Below, piece by piece: positions 8,777 to 17,167 of a DNA stretch of 64,000 nt. The position numbers and the translations under genes are program-made. The DNA is from Planctomycetota bacterium (lineage in GTDB: Bacteria; Planctomycetota; UBA8742; UBA2392), in contig JAHBYA010000001.1 in assembly GCA_019636195.1 (NCBI GenBank), positions 372,172 to 436,171 of the forward strand, in the 5' to 3' direction. Numbering within the stretch: the first letter of the stretch is position 1; each line of letters opens with the position of its first letter. The notes below the pieces were generated by a model. The model was not told the origin of the DNA and did not search any database. It saw nothing but the letters and a program-made list of their open reading frames with translations.

Positions 8777-8788
8777 TCTCTCTCTCTC
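8777..8788 (+). repeat. (TC)6 dinucleotide tract at a signal-peptide start
   Basis: Six TC units lie between an ATG at 8761 (with gtggag just upstream) and the frame of the following gene. As written, the ATG frame reads MRLPAFSLSLDCAALSG and stops at 8812. One TC unit more (or two fewer) would join it to the downstream frame, giving a classical signal peptide. This could be a phase-variable tract, a frameshift mutation or a sequencing error. Confidence 0.7.
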
Positions 8789-10204
8789 TTGATTGCGCTG
8801 CTCTTTCTGGCTAGCAATCCACTACAGGATTCGTCCGCGGTGGTAGCCCAAGGTGCGCCTCAGCAGGGCGATCACACATTTCGAATCACACACATTAAGT
8901 TCGATCACAAGGGCCCGGATGCGAATGACGCAATGCTTCCGACGGACGGGCTAAACATCCGACGCGACGCCGCCAGCGATTTGCAGCATCTTGGGAATGG
9001 CCAGGGCGAAGGGGAGTGGATTCGCAGCTCACGGAACGAAGAGGCGTGCTACATCTCAAGCAAGGCGGTAACCATCAAAGTGCGCATCGAATGTGACGAT
9101 TACGTGCGAACAGCGCGCTCTCATGCAACTCAATTGGGTTTCGATCCGACGCTGCCGCCAAGTTTGAAGCCGTGGACAGAGGTCACGGATACACTTGTCA
9201 ACTTCAAGGAATCCGCGCCCGGTAGCGGCTTGTGGGTCAGTTTCAACAATTCACCCGGGGTAACGGACGTAGAGTACGTTGAGTTCCCTTTGGATGGTTT
9301 GACCAAGTCCAAGATCGGGAAGTGGCGCTGCACCTGGCAGTGGAAGGTAAAGGATGTCGATAGCACCACGCCAGCCGAGCCACCCGACCCGAATCCGCAG
9401 CAATACGACGTTGAGGACACGGGGCCGCATACCTTCTATACTGTTCTAGATACGCCCTTCGAGCCTTGGTATTCGGGTGGCGATGTTACCGACCCGTGGA
9501 TCAAAGCTCTGGACTTCTGCATCGTTGAGCTTTTCCCCGCTGGCATTCGCTATCTTGACGTGGCGGCCGCCCAGATCACCGACGCAATTTGGCTCAGAGC
9601 GATTCCGCGCTACGACCATGATCAAAGCCAGCTTCAGTCCCGCTATGTGCCAGACGTTTCCCGGCTTAACCCTCCACTGACCGTGATACCAGGTGAAGCC
9701 GAATCTACGCTTCAATTGAAGTTCATGCTGACCGACTTCATCCATGGAGACCATAGACTTGGTGACTGCTTCGATCTTGCTGCGGCGGTTCAAACTTGCG
9801 CAAATCTCATGGGTGTTCGGGGTCGTTTTGCAAGATTGGGAGCATTTGGATACATCAATCCGGTAGAGTTCATAGCGCCACTGAGTTGGTTGGACGGCAA
9901 GAAGAACAATCCATTTCATGACAGACCCGGCAACAGTCCAATCCCGCTGACAGGTCTGGATTACCTTTACGAAGATGTGAACCCCGTGGATGGTCTATTC
10001 GACCGGAGCTACTTCATCATTCACACATATGTGGTGTACGGGGGAAAGGCGTTGGACGCGACAGTCGGTCCCTTCTTGGGGAGGCAGGGAGAAGCTGACT
10101 ACATCGCCGCTGTGCGCGACACCTCAACCCGTGCGGAGACACGAGTCGCCTCTACATTGAACGACAGGAACCGCCGGTTCGCGTCCATTTTGCATATCGA
10201 GTAG
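8789..10204 (+). CDS. Secreted transglutaminase-like (papain-fold) protein, 5' end frame-disrupted
   Basis: About 471 residues can be read from a TTG at 8789. The natural start is probably the ATG at 8761, which is out of frame because of the (TC)6 tract. IALLFLASNP after it would form the core of a signal peptide. The C-terminal third carries a candidate transglutaminase-like catalytic triad: Cys327 in RLGDCFDLAAAV followed by MGVRGRF, His412 in FIIHTYVV, and Asp423 in KALDATVG. The rest has no recognised domain. Codon use and GC are clearly lower than in the surrounding genes. It is two bases upstream of the next gene, which suggests an operon. A cell-envelope peptidase or cross-linking role is possible but unproven. 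The family call rests on motif spacing only. Confidence 0.7.
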   Translation: MIALLFLASNPLQDSSAVVAQGAPQQGDHTFRITHIKFDHKGPDANDAMLPTDGLNIRRDAASDLQHLGNGQGEGEWIRSSRNEEACYISSKAVTIKVRIECDDYVRTARSHATQLGFDPTLPPSLKPWTEVTDTLVNFKESAPGSGLWVSFNNSPGVTDVEYVEFPLDGLTKSKIGKWRCTWQWKVKDVDSTTPAEPPDPNPQQYDVEDTGPHTFYTVLDTPFEPWYSGGDVTDPWIKALDFCIVELFPAGIRYLDVAAAQITDAIWLRAIPRYDHDQSQLQSRYVPDVSRLNPPLTVIPGEAESTLQLKFMLTDFIHGDHRLGDCFDLAAAVQTCANLMGVRGRFARLGAFGYINPVEFIAPLSWLDGKKNNPFHDRPGNSPIPLTGLDYLYEDVNPVDGLFDRSYFIIHTYVVYGGKALDATVGPFLGRQGEADYIAAVRDTSTRAETRVASTLNDRNRRFASILHIE

Positions 10205-10206
10205 CC

Positions 10207-11439
10207 ATGGGCATTGCGGATAAAACCAGCCGTCCGAGACCGCTTGTTGTCGCGATTCTGGCGATATCGCTGGCCGTTGCCATTGGCACGTCGGTAGTCA
10301 TCTGGCGAGTCAACTCCAGCAGGTCTGGTACTGGTGTCGAGATTCTGCCGAGCAGACTTGCTGCGAGTAAAGCCGACGTGGATGGCACAGACGTCAGGAT
10401 TGGCGACCTTCCAAGTGAAGCGGCGAATCAATGCCACCCAACTGACTCTTCCGCCAATCGATACGTTGAAGTCTATGCAGCCAAGGGTGAAACAGCCGCG
10501 CACGGCGCGCAGGAACCAAATCCCGCATGGCTGACCGGCGCGGTGCAAGATGGCTTTTACCATTCCCCGCCCGGCGGGCCACTGGTCCGCGACACCGAAG
10601 AAGAAAACGAGGAGTATCTGCCCTCGCGGCAGGTCAAGGAAGTGATCCGATTTGACGATTGGCCACTCACCGAAGGCCTGCTGCCGGGTTTTCGTTTTCA
10701 GTTGTCTGACTGGCCGGAGTTCGCGGAGTTCACAGTCCACTCGGATCGACGTTCAGCCAGTTTTGAGCAGGAGATGGCACATCACGGCGTGAAACGCGTG
10801 ATTCAATTGAGACGGCGACCGGATCGGGCGTGGGTTTCCATTGTCCTTGTAGTTGGCATGTCTGCTGCGACCGCGCGAGAACAACTGGTGCCCCGGTTGT
10901 ACGAATGGAATGAGGCAGCATTGGCTGCTCTCGGCACTCTCGTGCACTTGGGCGACATTGGCAATGTCGCTCTGATCTCCTCCCATCATGACGGTAGTTC
11001 CAAGGTCGTGAGATTTACGCGTCGAAACATATATGTATCGCTTGAGGCCGGTACTCTGGAAGGGCAGTCCATTCCCGGCATTGACCTGCTCAAGATTGCT
11101 CGGACGTTGGATGCCCAGTTACAGCAAGAGAAACCCGTGGACATTGAGCAACTTCAAGCCCTGCGGCCGCGCATTACGCGCTTCGACCTCTCCAAGGAAT
11201 TGCTGAAGCGGTCGTCCGAGGCTACCAACCAATGCGAGGTCGCGTGGACTGTGGAATCTCCGCGTGGTGCGGGCTTTGTGGTCTTTGCGGACGGCACCGG
11301 CGACCTTCAGTACGATGACCGGGCCAACCCCTCCCGCATCCACGGCCGGGCGCCCGGGCGGGAAACTGCCCGGCTGGTGGCGATTGACGACTACCTTCTG
11401 TTCGACTGGCGGGATGTGCCTGTTGAGGTCGTCCAATAG
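10207..11439 (+). CDS. Membrane-anchored hypothetical protein (partner of the transglutaminase-like gene)
   Basis: 410 residues, unrecognised. Residues about 11-33 (RPLVVAILAISLAVAIGTSVV) form a single N-terminal membrane anchor, and the remainder should be periplasmic. It contains two related SEA-TNQC/SEAANQC segments (near residues 73 and 340), which may mark an internal duplication. The C-terminal region reads GFVVFADGTGDLQYDD and ends YLLFDWRDVPVEVV. It starts two bases after the upstream gene, shares its lower GC and is absent from the usual pyrH-frr arrangement, so the two were probably acquired together. Confidence 0.7.
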   Translation: MGIADKTSRPRPLVVAILAISLAVAIGTSVVIWRVNSSRSGTGVEILPSRLAASKADVDGTDVRIGDLPSEAANQCHPTDSSANRYVEVYAAKGETAAHGAQEPNPAWLTGAVQDGFYHSPPGGPLVRDTEEENEEYLPSRQVKEVIRFDDWPLTEGLLPGFRFQLSDWPEFAEFTVHSDRRSASFEQEMAHHGVKRVIQLRRRPDRAWVSIVLVVGMSAATAREQLVPRLYEWNEAALAALGTLVHLGDIGNVALISSHHDGSSKVVRFTRRNIYVSLEAGTLEGQSIPGIDLLKIARTLDAQLQQEKPVDIEQLQALRPRITRFDLSKELLKRSSEATNQCEVAWTVESPRGAGFVVFADGTGDLQYDDRANPSRIHGRAPGRETARLVAIDDYLLFDWRDVPVEVVQ

Positions 11440-11533
11440 ACCGGGGCTGGACCAACCCGGTGTCCAGAATCTAAACACCAAAATTGGCCCGCTTGGCTTT
11501 GACGTTGGCGTTGGCGCGGGTAGATTCCGGCCC

Positions 11534-11538
11534 GGAGG
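11534..11538 (+). promoter_or_regulatory. Ribosome binding site of frr
   Basis: GGAGG five bases upstream of the ATG at 11544. It decides the start in favour of MSKDYD over an in-frame upstream ATG at 11484. Confidence 0.75.
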
Positions 11539-11543
11539 CTGCC

Positions 11544-12110
11544 ATGTCAAAAGACTACGACACGATTCTGCTTGAGTGCGAAGAAGCCATGGACAAGGTG
11601 GTTGAGCACCTGCGCGCCGAGTTCATCGGCATCAGCGCCGGCAAAGCCAGCACCGCCATGGTCGAGAACATCAAGTTCGACTACTACGGCGCGCAAACGC
11701 CACTGAAGCAGGCCGCGGCAATCAACACGCCCGACGCCAGCACCATCACGATCAAGCCCTTCGACGTAAGCCAGATCAAGAACATCAGCAAGGCGATTCT
11801 GGAGGCCAACATCGGCCTGAACCCCAGCGACGACGGCAAGGTCATCATCTGCCGCGTGCCCGCCATGACCCAGGAAAACCGCCAGCGCATCGCCAAGCAG
11901 CTCAAGGACATGGCGGAGAAGTCCAAGGTCGGCATCCGCAACGCCCGCCACGAAGCCATCAAGCAGGCTGACGCCAGCCTGAAAGAAAGCATCCTGACCG
12001 AAGACGACCACCGCGGCCTCAAAGAAGAGGTCCAGAAGCTCACGGACAAGGGCAACAAGTCGCTCGAAGAGCTGCTGGAAAAGAAAACCGCCGACGTCAT
12101 GAAAGTCTGA
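11544..12110 (+). CDS. frr: Ribosome recycling factor
   Basis: Splits post-termination ribosomes together with EF-G. 188 residues, the normal length. Conserved segments include EHLRAEFIGISAGKAS (the family R-T/I-GRAS region with G-K in place of G-R), YYGAQTPLKQAAAI, TITIKPFD, IGLNPSDDGKVI and RQRIAKQLKDMAEKSKVGIRN. The GK-AS variant at the conserved GRAS position is a mild oddity. It is normally next to pyrH; here the two are separated by an inserted two-gene cassette. Confidence 0.96.
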   Translation: MSKDYDTILLECEEAMDKVVEHLRAEFIGISAGKASTAMVENIKFDYYGAQTPLKQAAAINTPDASTITIKPFDVSQIKNISKAILEANIGLNPSDDGKVIICRVPAMTQENRQRIAKQLKDMAEKSKVGIRNARHEAIKQADASLKESILTEDDHRGLKEEVQKLTDKGNKSLEELLEKKTADVMKV

Positions 12111-12202
12111 ACGCGCTTCGGATTCCGTTTTCGCCGGGCCGGTTTCCGGAATACCGGCGCATGCCTTCCCGTTTTCATGGCGACTGGAATGTGAGGTGCG
12201 CC

Positions 12203-12625
12203 ATGGAAAACGTGACTGTGTTCCGTCCGCGCAGCCGTGCGTTGGCTGCCCTTGTTGCCGCAAGTTCACTGGCGGTCCTGCTTGTACCGGTGGCCTATCT
12301 GTTGGGCCTTGGCCTGCTGGTGGCAGGCGTTGTGGGCGTTTCAGCGGCCGGTTTGGCCGGCTTGGGGCTGTGGACGCGCCGCATTGAGTGGCTGGTCGGC
12401 CCCGGCGGCCTGACCCGGCGCACGTTTGACGGGCCCGACCTGAGCATCCCGTGGCGCGCCCTGGAAAGCTGGCACGACGACGGGCGGCGGCTGGTGCTGC
12501 ACCTGCGCGATGGCCGCCAGTTCGAGGTCGCCGACTGGGAAGTGGCGGAGCCCGGCTTCACGCGCTTTGTCGCGCTGATTGAAGCGCACAACACGCCCGA
12601 CCTGCCGCTGCGCCGCGCCGCGTGA
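12203..12625 (+). CDS. Small membrane protein with PH-like domain
   Basis: 140 residues from an ATG preceded by GAGGTG. Two adjacent hydrophobic helices (about residues 12-55, from ALAALVAASSLAVLLVPVAY onward) are followed by a soluble C-terminal domain: WLVGPGGLTRRTF, SIPWRALESWHDDGRRLVLHL and DWEVAEPGFTRFVALI. This layout matches small bacterial PH-like membrane proteins. No specific role is known. An in-frame upstream ATG at 12161 would add 14 residues. Confidence 0.7.
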   Translation: MENVTVFRPRSRALAALVAASSLAVLLVPVAYLLGLGLLVAGVVGVSAAGLAGLGLWTRRIEWLVGPGGLTRRTFDGPDLSIPWRALESWHDDGRRLVLHLRDGRQFEVADWEVAEPGFTRFVALIEAHNTPDLPLRRAA

Positions 12626-12675
12626 CCGTTGCCACTTGATTGCCCCCCGCATAGACTCCCCGCCAAGGAGAGCCT

Positions 12676-14121
12676 ATGCGATTTTTCCTACTGCTGGCCC
12701 TGGCGATCGGGTCAGCCGCGTGCCTTGCCCAGGCCGATACCGCGCTTGGCAAGGGCGGCCTGAAACTGTCCACCGAAGGCTTTGAGCTGCGCATGCGCAA
12801 CGCCGTGCAGTTCCGGTTTACGCACCACGGCATCACAGCCGAAAGCGGCGGCGGGGGCCAGAACGGCGCGAACTTCAACAACTTTCGTGTCACCGGCGCG
12901 CGCACCTTTCTGGAGGGCCACTTCGTCTCCCGCGAGTTCCAGTACAACCTGTGGCTCTCATGGGAGGGCGCGGGCAACGGCTTTCGCATTGAGGACTGCT
13001 ACTTTCGCTGGGCGCCGCTTGAGCTGTTCAACCTGACCGTCGGGCAAGAGCGCGTGCCCGCAAGCTGGGAGTACCTCGTTGACCACGAACACACCGGCCT
13101 GCCTGAACGCGCCATCGCCGACGAAGCCTTCAGCCAGGGCTGGGGCAAGGGCGTGGCCGTCAGCGGACGCCTGGAGTTGTGGCAGGCAGCGTTTGACGCC
13201 GCCCTGCTGACCTGGCACGTCGGGCTGTACAACGGCGTGATTGCCAGCCCCGACGGCGCGCAGGGCCGCGGCACAATCACCAGCCAGGGCGTCACGGTCA
13301 CCGACCAGGCCAAGACCGAGCGCTTCCAGGGCGGCTTCCGCAACAGCGACGTCGCGCTGAACGGCGACAGCTTCAGCCAACTGGTGGACGGCCAGATGAT
13401 GGTGGCGGCCCGGGTCGAGTTTCACCCGATGGGCGAAGTCGGCCGCCATATGGTTGACCTTGGCGCGCTGGAAGACACGGCTGCGTGGTTCTTCATGGTC
13501 GGGCTGGCCGCCAACTGGTTCAGCGCGCGCGTGGAAGGCACGGGCACGTTTTTGGGCAACACGTACTACGGGCCGCGGGCGGGCACGGCGCCGCCGCCGC
13601 CGGCCAGCGGGCGCCACCGCATTGACGCAAGCGTCGTGCATCTGACCGCCGACGGGCACTTTCGCTGGATCGGCCTTTCGCTGAACTGGGCGCTGCACTA
13701 TCGGCGCATCAACTTCTCCCCCACCGGCCGCCTGAGCAGCCTGAATTTCGCCGCCGACAAGGCGCTGGTCCACGGCGCCGAAGACGTGGGCCTGACCGTC
13801 GATGTCGCATACTTCATACTGCGCGACGAACTGATGCTCGGCACGCGCTTTTCGGCCGTCGAGTTCGATGACTTCAAAAGCCGCACAGCCGGCGGCCAGC
13901 AGGTTGACGGCGACAGCTTTGGCGCCGACAGCTACGAGTACGGCGGCGGCGTGACCTGGTTTATCAGGGGCGACAACCTGAAGCTCAGCGCGGATTTTCG
14001 CGTGGTGGCCCAGCAACTGCCCCACGGCCGCAGCAAAAGCGGGGCGTTGAGCCACACCGTGCGCATCAGCGACTGGCGCAACTTTCACGAGGCGCGCCTG
14101 CAACTGCAGTGGATGTTCTGA
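12676..14121 (+). CDS. Outer-membrane porin (phosphate-selective porin O/P-like)
   Basis: 481 residues with a clear signal peptide (MRFFLLLALAIGSAACLAQA). The N-terminal region GLKLSTEGFELRMRNAVQFR followed by FRVTGARTFLEGHF and EFQYNLWLSW matches the OprO/OprP porin family. FNLTVGQERVPASWEYL is the typical strand and turn that follows. The chain ends in WMF, the C-terminal aromatic signature for outer-membrane barrel insertion. Substrate is uncertain: several such porins are general or polyphosphate channels. Its presence, with waaA, indicates an outer membrane. Confidence 0.85.
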   Translation: MRFFLLLALAIGSAACLAQADTALGKGGLKLSTEGFELRMRNAVQFRFTHHGITAESGGGGQNGANFNNFRVTGARTFLEGHFVSREFQYNLWLSWEGAGNGFRIEDCYFRWAPLELFNLTVGQERVPASWEYLVDHEHTGLPERAIADEAFSQGWGKGVAVSGRLELWQAAFDAALLTWHVGLYNGVIASPDGAQGRGTITSQGVTVTDQAKTERFQGGFRNSDVALNGDSFSQLVDGQMMVAARVEFHPMGEVGRHMVDLGALEDTAAWFFMVGLAANWFSARVEGTGTFLGNTYYGPRAGTAPPPPASGRHRIDASVVHLTADGHFRWIGLSLNWALHYRRINFSPTGRLSSLNFAADKALVHGAEDVGLTVDVAYFILRDELMLGTRFSAVEFDDFKSRTAGGQQVDGDSFGADSYEYGGGVTWFIRGDNLKLSADFRVVAQQLPHGRSKSGALSHTVRISDWRNFHEARLQLQWMF

Positions 14122-14164
14122 CGGACTAACTCCGCCGCCTGCGGCGTTGCAGCTCAGGGCGACC

Positions 14165-15064
14165 ATGACCGAAGGGGCGGAACACCCAGTGCTGCTGACC
14201 GGCGCCACCGGCTACATCGGGCGCCGGCTGCTGCCGCTGCTGCTGCGCACAAGCCCGGTGCGCTGCCTGGTGCGCGACGCCGCCAGGCCGCTTGACCCGC
14301 GCGCGCAAGCTGTAATCGGCGACGTGCTGCAGCCGGCCACACTTGCCGCCGCCATGGCCGGCGTGCGCACAGCGTACTACATGGTTCACATGATGGCGGC
14401 GGCGCGGCACTTTGAACAAGCCGACCGCGAGGCCGCGCGCAATTTCGCCGCCGCCGCGAGCCACGCCGGGGTCAAGCGCATCATCTATCTCGGCGCGCTG
14501 GGCGATGACAACGACCCGAAGCTTTCGCCGCACATCCGCAGTCGCCACGAGGTCGGGCGAATCCTGCGCGAGTCAGGCGCCGAGGTCATTGAGCTGCGCG
14601 CCAGCATCGTCATCGGCAAGGGCAGCACATCGTTCGAACTGATCCGCACGCTGACCCACCGCCTGCCGGTCATGATCTGCCCGCGCTGGCTTGACACCCC
14701 CACGCAGCCGATCGCGATTGACGACGCGCTGGCCTGCCTTGCGGCGGCGCTTGAACTGCCTGCGTCGGGAAGCCGGGTGATCGAGATCGGCACGCCCGAC
14801 GTCACCAGCTATGGGGGTTTGATCAAAGAGTACGCGCGCCAGATGGGCCTGCGCCGGCTGCTGATCCCGGTGCCGGTGCTCACGCCGTGGCTTTCGTCGT
14901 TGTGGCTGGCTCTGGTGACGCCCGCCAAGGCCGCGGTGGGTCGTCACCTGATTGAGGGGCTTCGCAACGCCATGGTCGTGCGCGATCCCGCCCCGGCACG
15001 GGCGTTGCCCGTCCAGCCGATGACCGTGCAGCAGGCCATCGCTGAAGCCATCGCGGCTGAGTAG
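14165..15064 (+). CDS. NAD(P)-binding NmrA-like/epimerase family protein
   Basis: 299 residues from the ATG at 14165. Rossmann motif VLLTGATGYIGRRLL is at about residues 9-23. A second stretch, AYYMVHMM, occupies the position where this atypical SDR group has a Y-x-x-x-M/H in place of the classical Tyr-Lys pair. IIYLGALGDD and VIELRASIVIGKGS are characteristic of the YwnB/DUF2867-associated group (nucleoside-diphosphate-sugar epimerase-like). The substrate is unknown. The gene sits 43 bases after the porin gene. Confidence 0.82.
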   Translation: MTEGAEHPVLLTGATGYIGRRLLPLLLRTSPVRCLVRDAARPLDPRAQAVIGDVLQPATLAAAMAGVRTAYYMVHMMAAARHFEQADREAARNFAAAASHAGVKRIIYLGALGDDNDPKLSPHIRSRHEVGRILRESGAEVIELRASIVIGKGSTSFELIRTLTHRLPVMICPRWLDTPTQPIAIDDALACLAAALELPASGSRVIEIGTPDVTSYGGLIKEYARQMGLRRLLIPVPVLTPWLSSLWLALVTPAKAAVGRHLIEGLRNAMVVRDPAPARALPVQPMTVQQAIAEAIAAE

Positions 15065-15068
15065 CGAC

Positions 15069-16997
15069 TCAGGCTTCGGGCGTGTCTTCAGCGTCTGCGG
15101 CGTCTTTTGCGGCGTCCTCTGCGGCGTGCTCTGGGGCCGGCGGGTCTTCCGCCACAACCGGCTGCGGCGCGGTCGGGGGCGCTTTCATTTCGCGGGTGTC
15201 GCTGGCCTTGAGCGCGTCTTTTTCTTCTTCCAGGGTCATGCCGAACTTGCGCTTGAGCTGGTGCAGGCCTTCCTTGATCTGCTTGACCTGCGCAATCGCG
15301 TCTTCGACCGTGCCGGTGGTGCGGGCAACGTAATCAAAGAACGGGCCGAAGCTCTCGCGGATTTTCTCGACCGCTTCGCGCGCTTCTTTCTTGATTTGCG
15401 CGTCCAGCACCTCGGTCAATGCCGCGCGCAGCGCCGTGCAGCGGTCGCTGAACTCGGCCTTGATCTTGCGGCGCTGCAACGGCAGCACCACCATCGACCC
15501 GCCCAGGATCGTCAAGCCGCCGAGGATACCCGTCACGTCAATCCACGTGAAACCGGCCGCCGTGGTCAGCGCGACAACAGCCACGCCCGCACCCACACCG
15601 ATCAGTGACCCGCCGATCGCCGCGTTGATGCCCGTGCCCGCGCGGCCGATGAACTTGCGCACCTGGTCTTCATAGTCGAAGCCCTTGATGCGGTCCTTGC
15701 TGTCGGCGCGCACGAGGTCGTAGATCTTTTCGCGGTTGTACTCGAACTTGTTGCCGACCTTGCCGACCATGCCTTCGTGGGGCCGCCGGCTGGCCTGCTC
15801 GGCAAAGTACTCGGTGGTGTCCTGCCAGACTTTTAAATACTTCTTCATGAACCAGTCGACGGCCTTGTTCAGGGTTTCGTCGATCTTGATTTCATAGTCC
15901 TTGATCACTTCTTCCTTGAAGCGCGCGCGAAAGCGCTCGGCGCTGCGCAGCATGCCCATGTTGGTCAGCTTGACGTTGTCATCGACCCAGTTGCGGCCGC
16001 GTTTTTCCATCTCGTAAACGATGTTGTCCACTTCAAGGATGAAGCGCCCGAAGTTCTCGGACATGTCTGTTTCAGACTGCTCAAGCTGGCCGCGGATGTT
16101 TTCAAGGACCTTCTTGTCGTCCTTGAGGTGCGCCATGCGCTCGCCAAAGGCATCGGTCGCGCGCTCGGCGATGGCGATGGCGCTGTTGATCGGGCTTTCC
16201 AGCTTCAGTTGCAGCTTTTCACCCTGGCTCAGCTGCGTGAACAGGTAATCTTCCAGCGCCTTGAAGCCGCTCTTTTCATACAGCGCGTCGTCCTTGTCGT
16301 GCTTGGCCTTGCGCGCCTCTTTGGCGCTGACCATGAAGATCTTGGGCTCAAAGTCGAAGAACTTGCGGGCGCTGTCCTGCACGAACTTGTGGATTTCGTC
16401 GAGCTCGTGGGGCTCTTTGATGTCCTTCTTGGTGATGATGAAGATGATCTTCTTGGCCCAGCTCTGGATGATGTAGCTGAGAAACTCGCGCTCGGTTTCG
16501 CTGAAAGGCCGGTCCACGCTGGTCGTGAACAGAATCAGGTCGCAGCGCGGGATAAAGCTTTCCGTGATTTCGCCGTGGCGCTTGACAATGCTGTTGGTGC
16601 CCGGCGTATCGACAATGTTGATGTTGCGCAGCGCCTCAAAGGGCAGCTGCTTTTCAATCAGGAACTCTTCCAGTATTCGCTCGCGCTCAATGTCGCCGTA
16701 CTTGAGCACGTGAATCTTGTCGGTAGTCGGAATCGCGCCGACCTTGCAGACTTCGGCGTTCAGCAGGCTGTTGATAAAGCTGCTCTTGCCGGCCTTGACT
16801 TCGCCCACGATCACAAGCAGGAACAGCTCTTCCAGGTGCAGCACCAGGCCGCTGACCTGGTCGATCTGGCTGTCCTCAAACTGCTGGCGGATCAGCAGGT
16901 CGCGCAGCTTTTTCAAAAGCTCGCGTTCTTCGCCCAGGCCCTCGGCGATTTTTGCCTGCAGGCGCTGGTTCAGGTCTTGCTGTTCACCCGCGTTCAC
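15069..16997 (-). CDS. Dynamin-family GTPase
   Basis: About 642 residues. The P-loop is VIVGEVKAGKSSFINSLL, G2 threonines lie in IPTTDKIHV, G3 is NIVDTPGTNSI and G4 is FIITKKDIKE. After the GTPase domain come long helical segments and a hydrophobic hairpin (AAIGGSLIGVGAGVAVVALT ... ILGGLTILGGSMVVLPL) expected to insert in membrane. A charged coiled-coil and an Ala/Pro/Glu-rich tail (ending DAADAEDTPEA) follow. This is the bacterial dynamin-like layout; membrane remodelling or repair is the inferred role. The GTG at 16997 is chosen because the longer GTG at 17030 falls inside an inverted repeat. It converges with the epimerase gene. Confidence 0.9.
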   Translation of the reverse strand: MNAGEQQDLNQRLQAKIAEGLGEERELLKKLRDLLIRQQFEDSQIDQVSGLVLHLEELFLLVIVGEVKAGKSSFINSLLNAEVCKVGAIPTTDKIHVLKYGDIERERILEEFLIEKQLPFEALRNINIVDTPGTNSIVKRHGEITESFIPRCDLILFTTSVDRPFSETEREFLSYIIQSWAKKIIFIITKKDIKEPHELDEIHKFVQDSARKFFDFEPKIFMVSAKEARKAKHDKDDALYEKSGFKALEDYLFTQLSQGEKLQLKLESPINSAIAIAERATDAFGERMAHLKDDKKVLENIRGQLEQSETDMSENFGRFILEVDNIVYEMEKRGRNWVDDNVKLTNMGMLRSAERFRARFKEEVIKDYEIKIDETLNKAVDWFMKKYLKVWQDTTEYFAEQASRRPHEGMVGKVGNKFEYNREKIYDLVRADSKDRIKGFDYEDQVRKFIGRAGTGINAAIGGSLIGVGAGVAVVALTTAAGFTWIDVTGILGGLTILGGSMVVLPLQRRKIKAEFSDRCTALRAALTEVLDAQIKKEAREAVEKIRESFGPFFDYVARTTGTVEDAIAQVKQIKEGLHQLKRKFGMTLEEEKDALKASDTREMKAPPTAPQPVVAEDPPAPEHAAEDAAKDAADAEDTPEA

Positions 16998-17026
16998 GAA
17001 GCCCCCGTCTGCTTTGCACTGCCGCC

Positions 17027-17094
17027 TCACGCCAAGGCGCGGAGACGCAAAGTACTGCTACCGGCTTGGCGTCTTTGCGCCTTTGCGTGCGATT
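17027..17094. repeat. Inverted pair of GCAAAGGCGCAAAGACGC-type repeats
   Basis: Two arms of about 27 bases face each other: tcacgccaaggcgcggag... at 17027 and, inverted, cgcaaaggcgcaaagacg... ending at 17094. They match at about 22 of 27 positions and could form a long hairpin. It lies between the divergently transcribed dynamin and PA14 genes. Related single arms occur at 32558, 38801, 43944 and 44095. Confidence 0.7.
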
Positions 17095-17167
17095 GTAGTC
17101 CAAAGAACAATCCCATGTTCGTACTAGTTTGGTATCCTGCCACACTGCTTTGCTGTCAAGGTCACGC

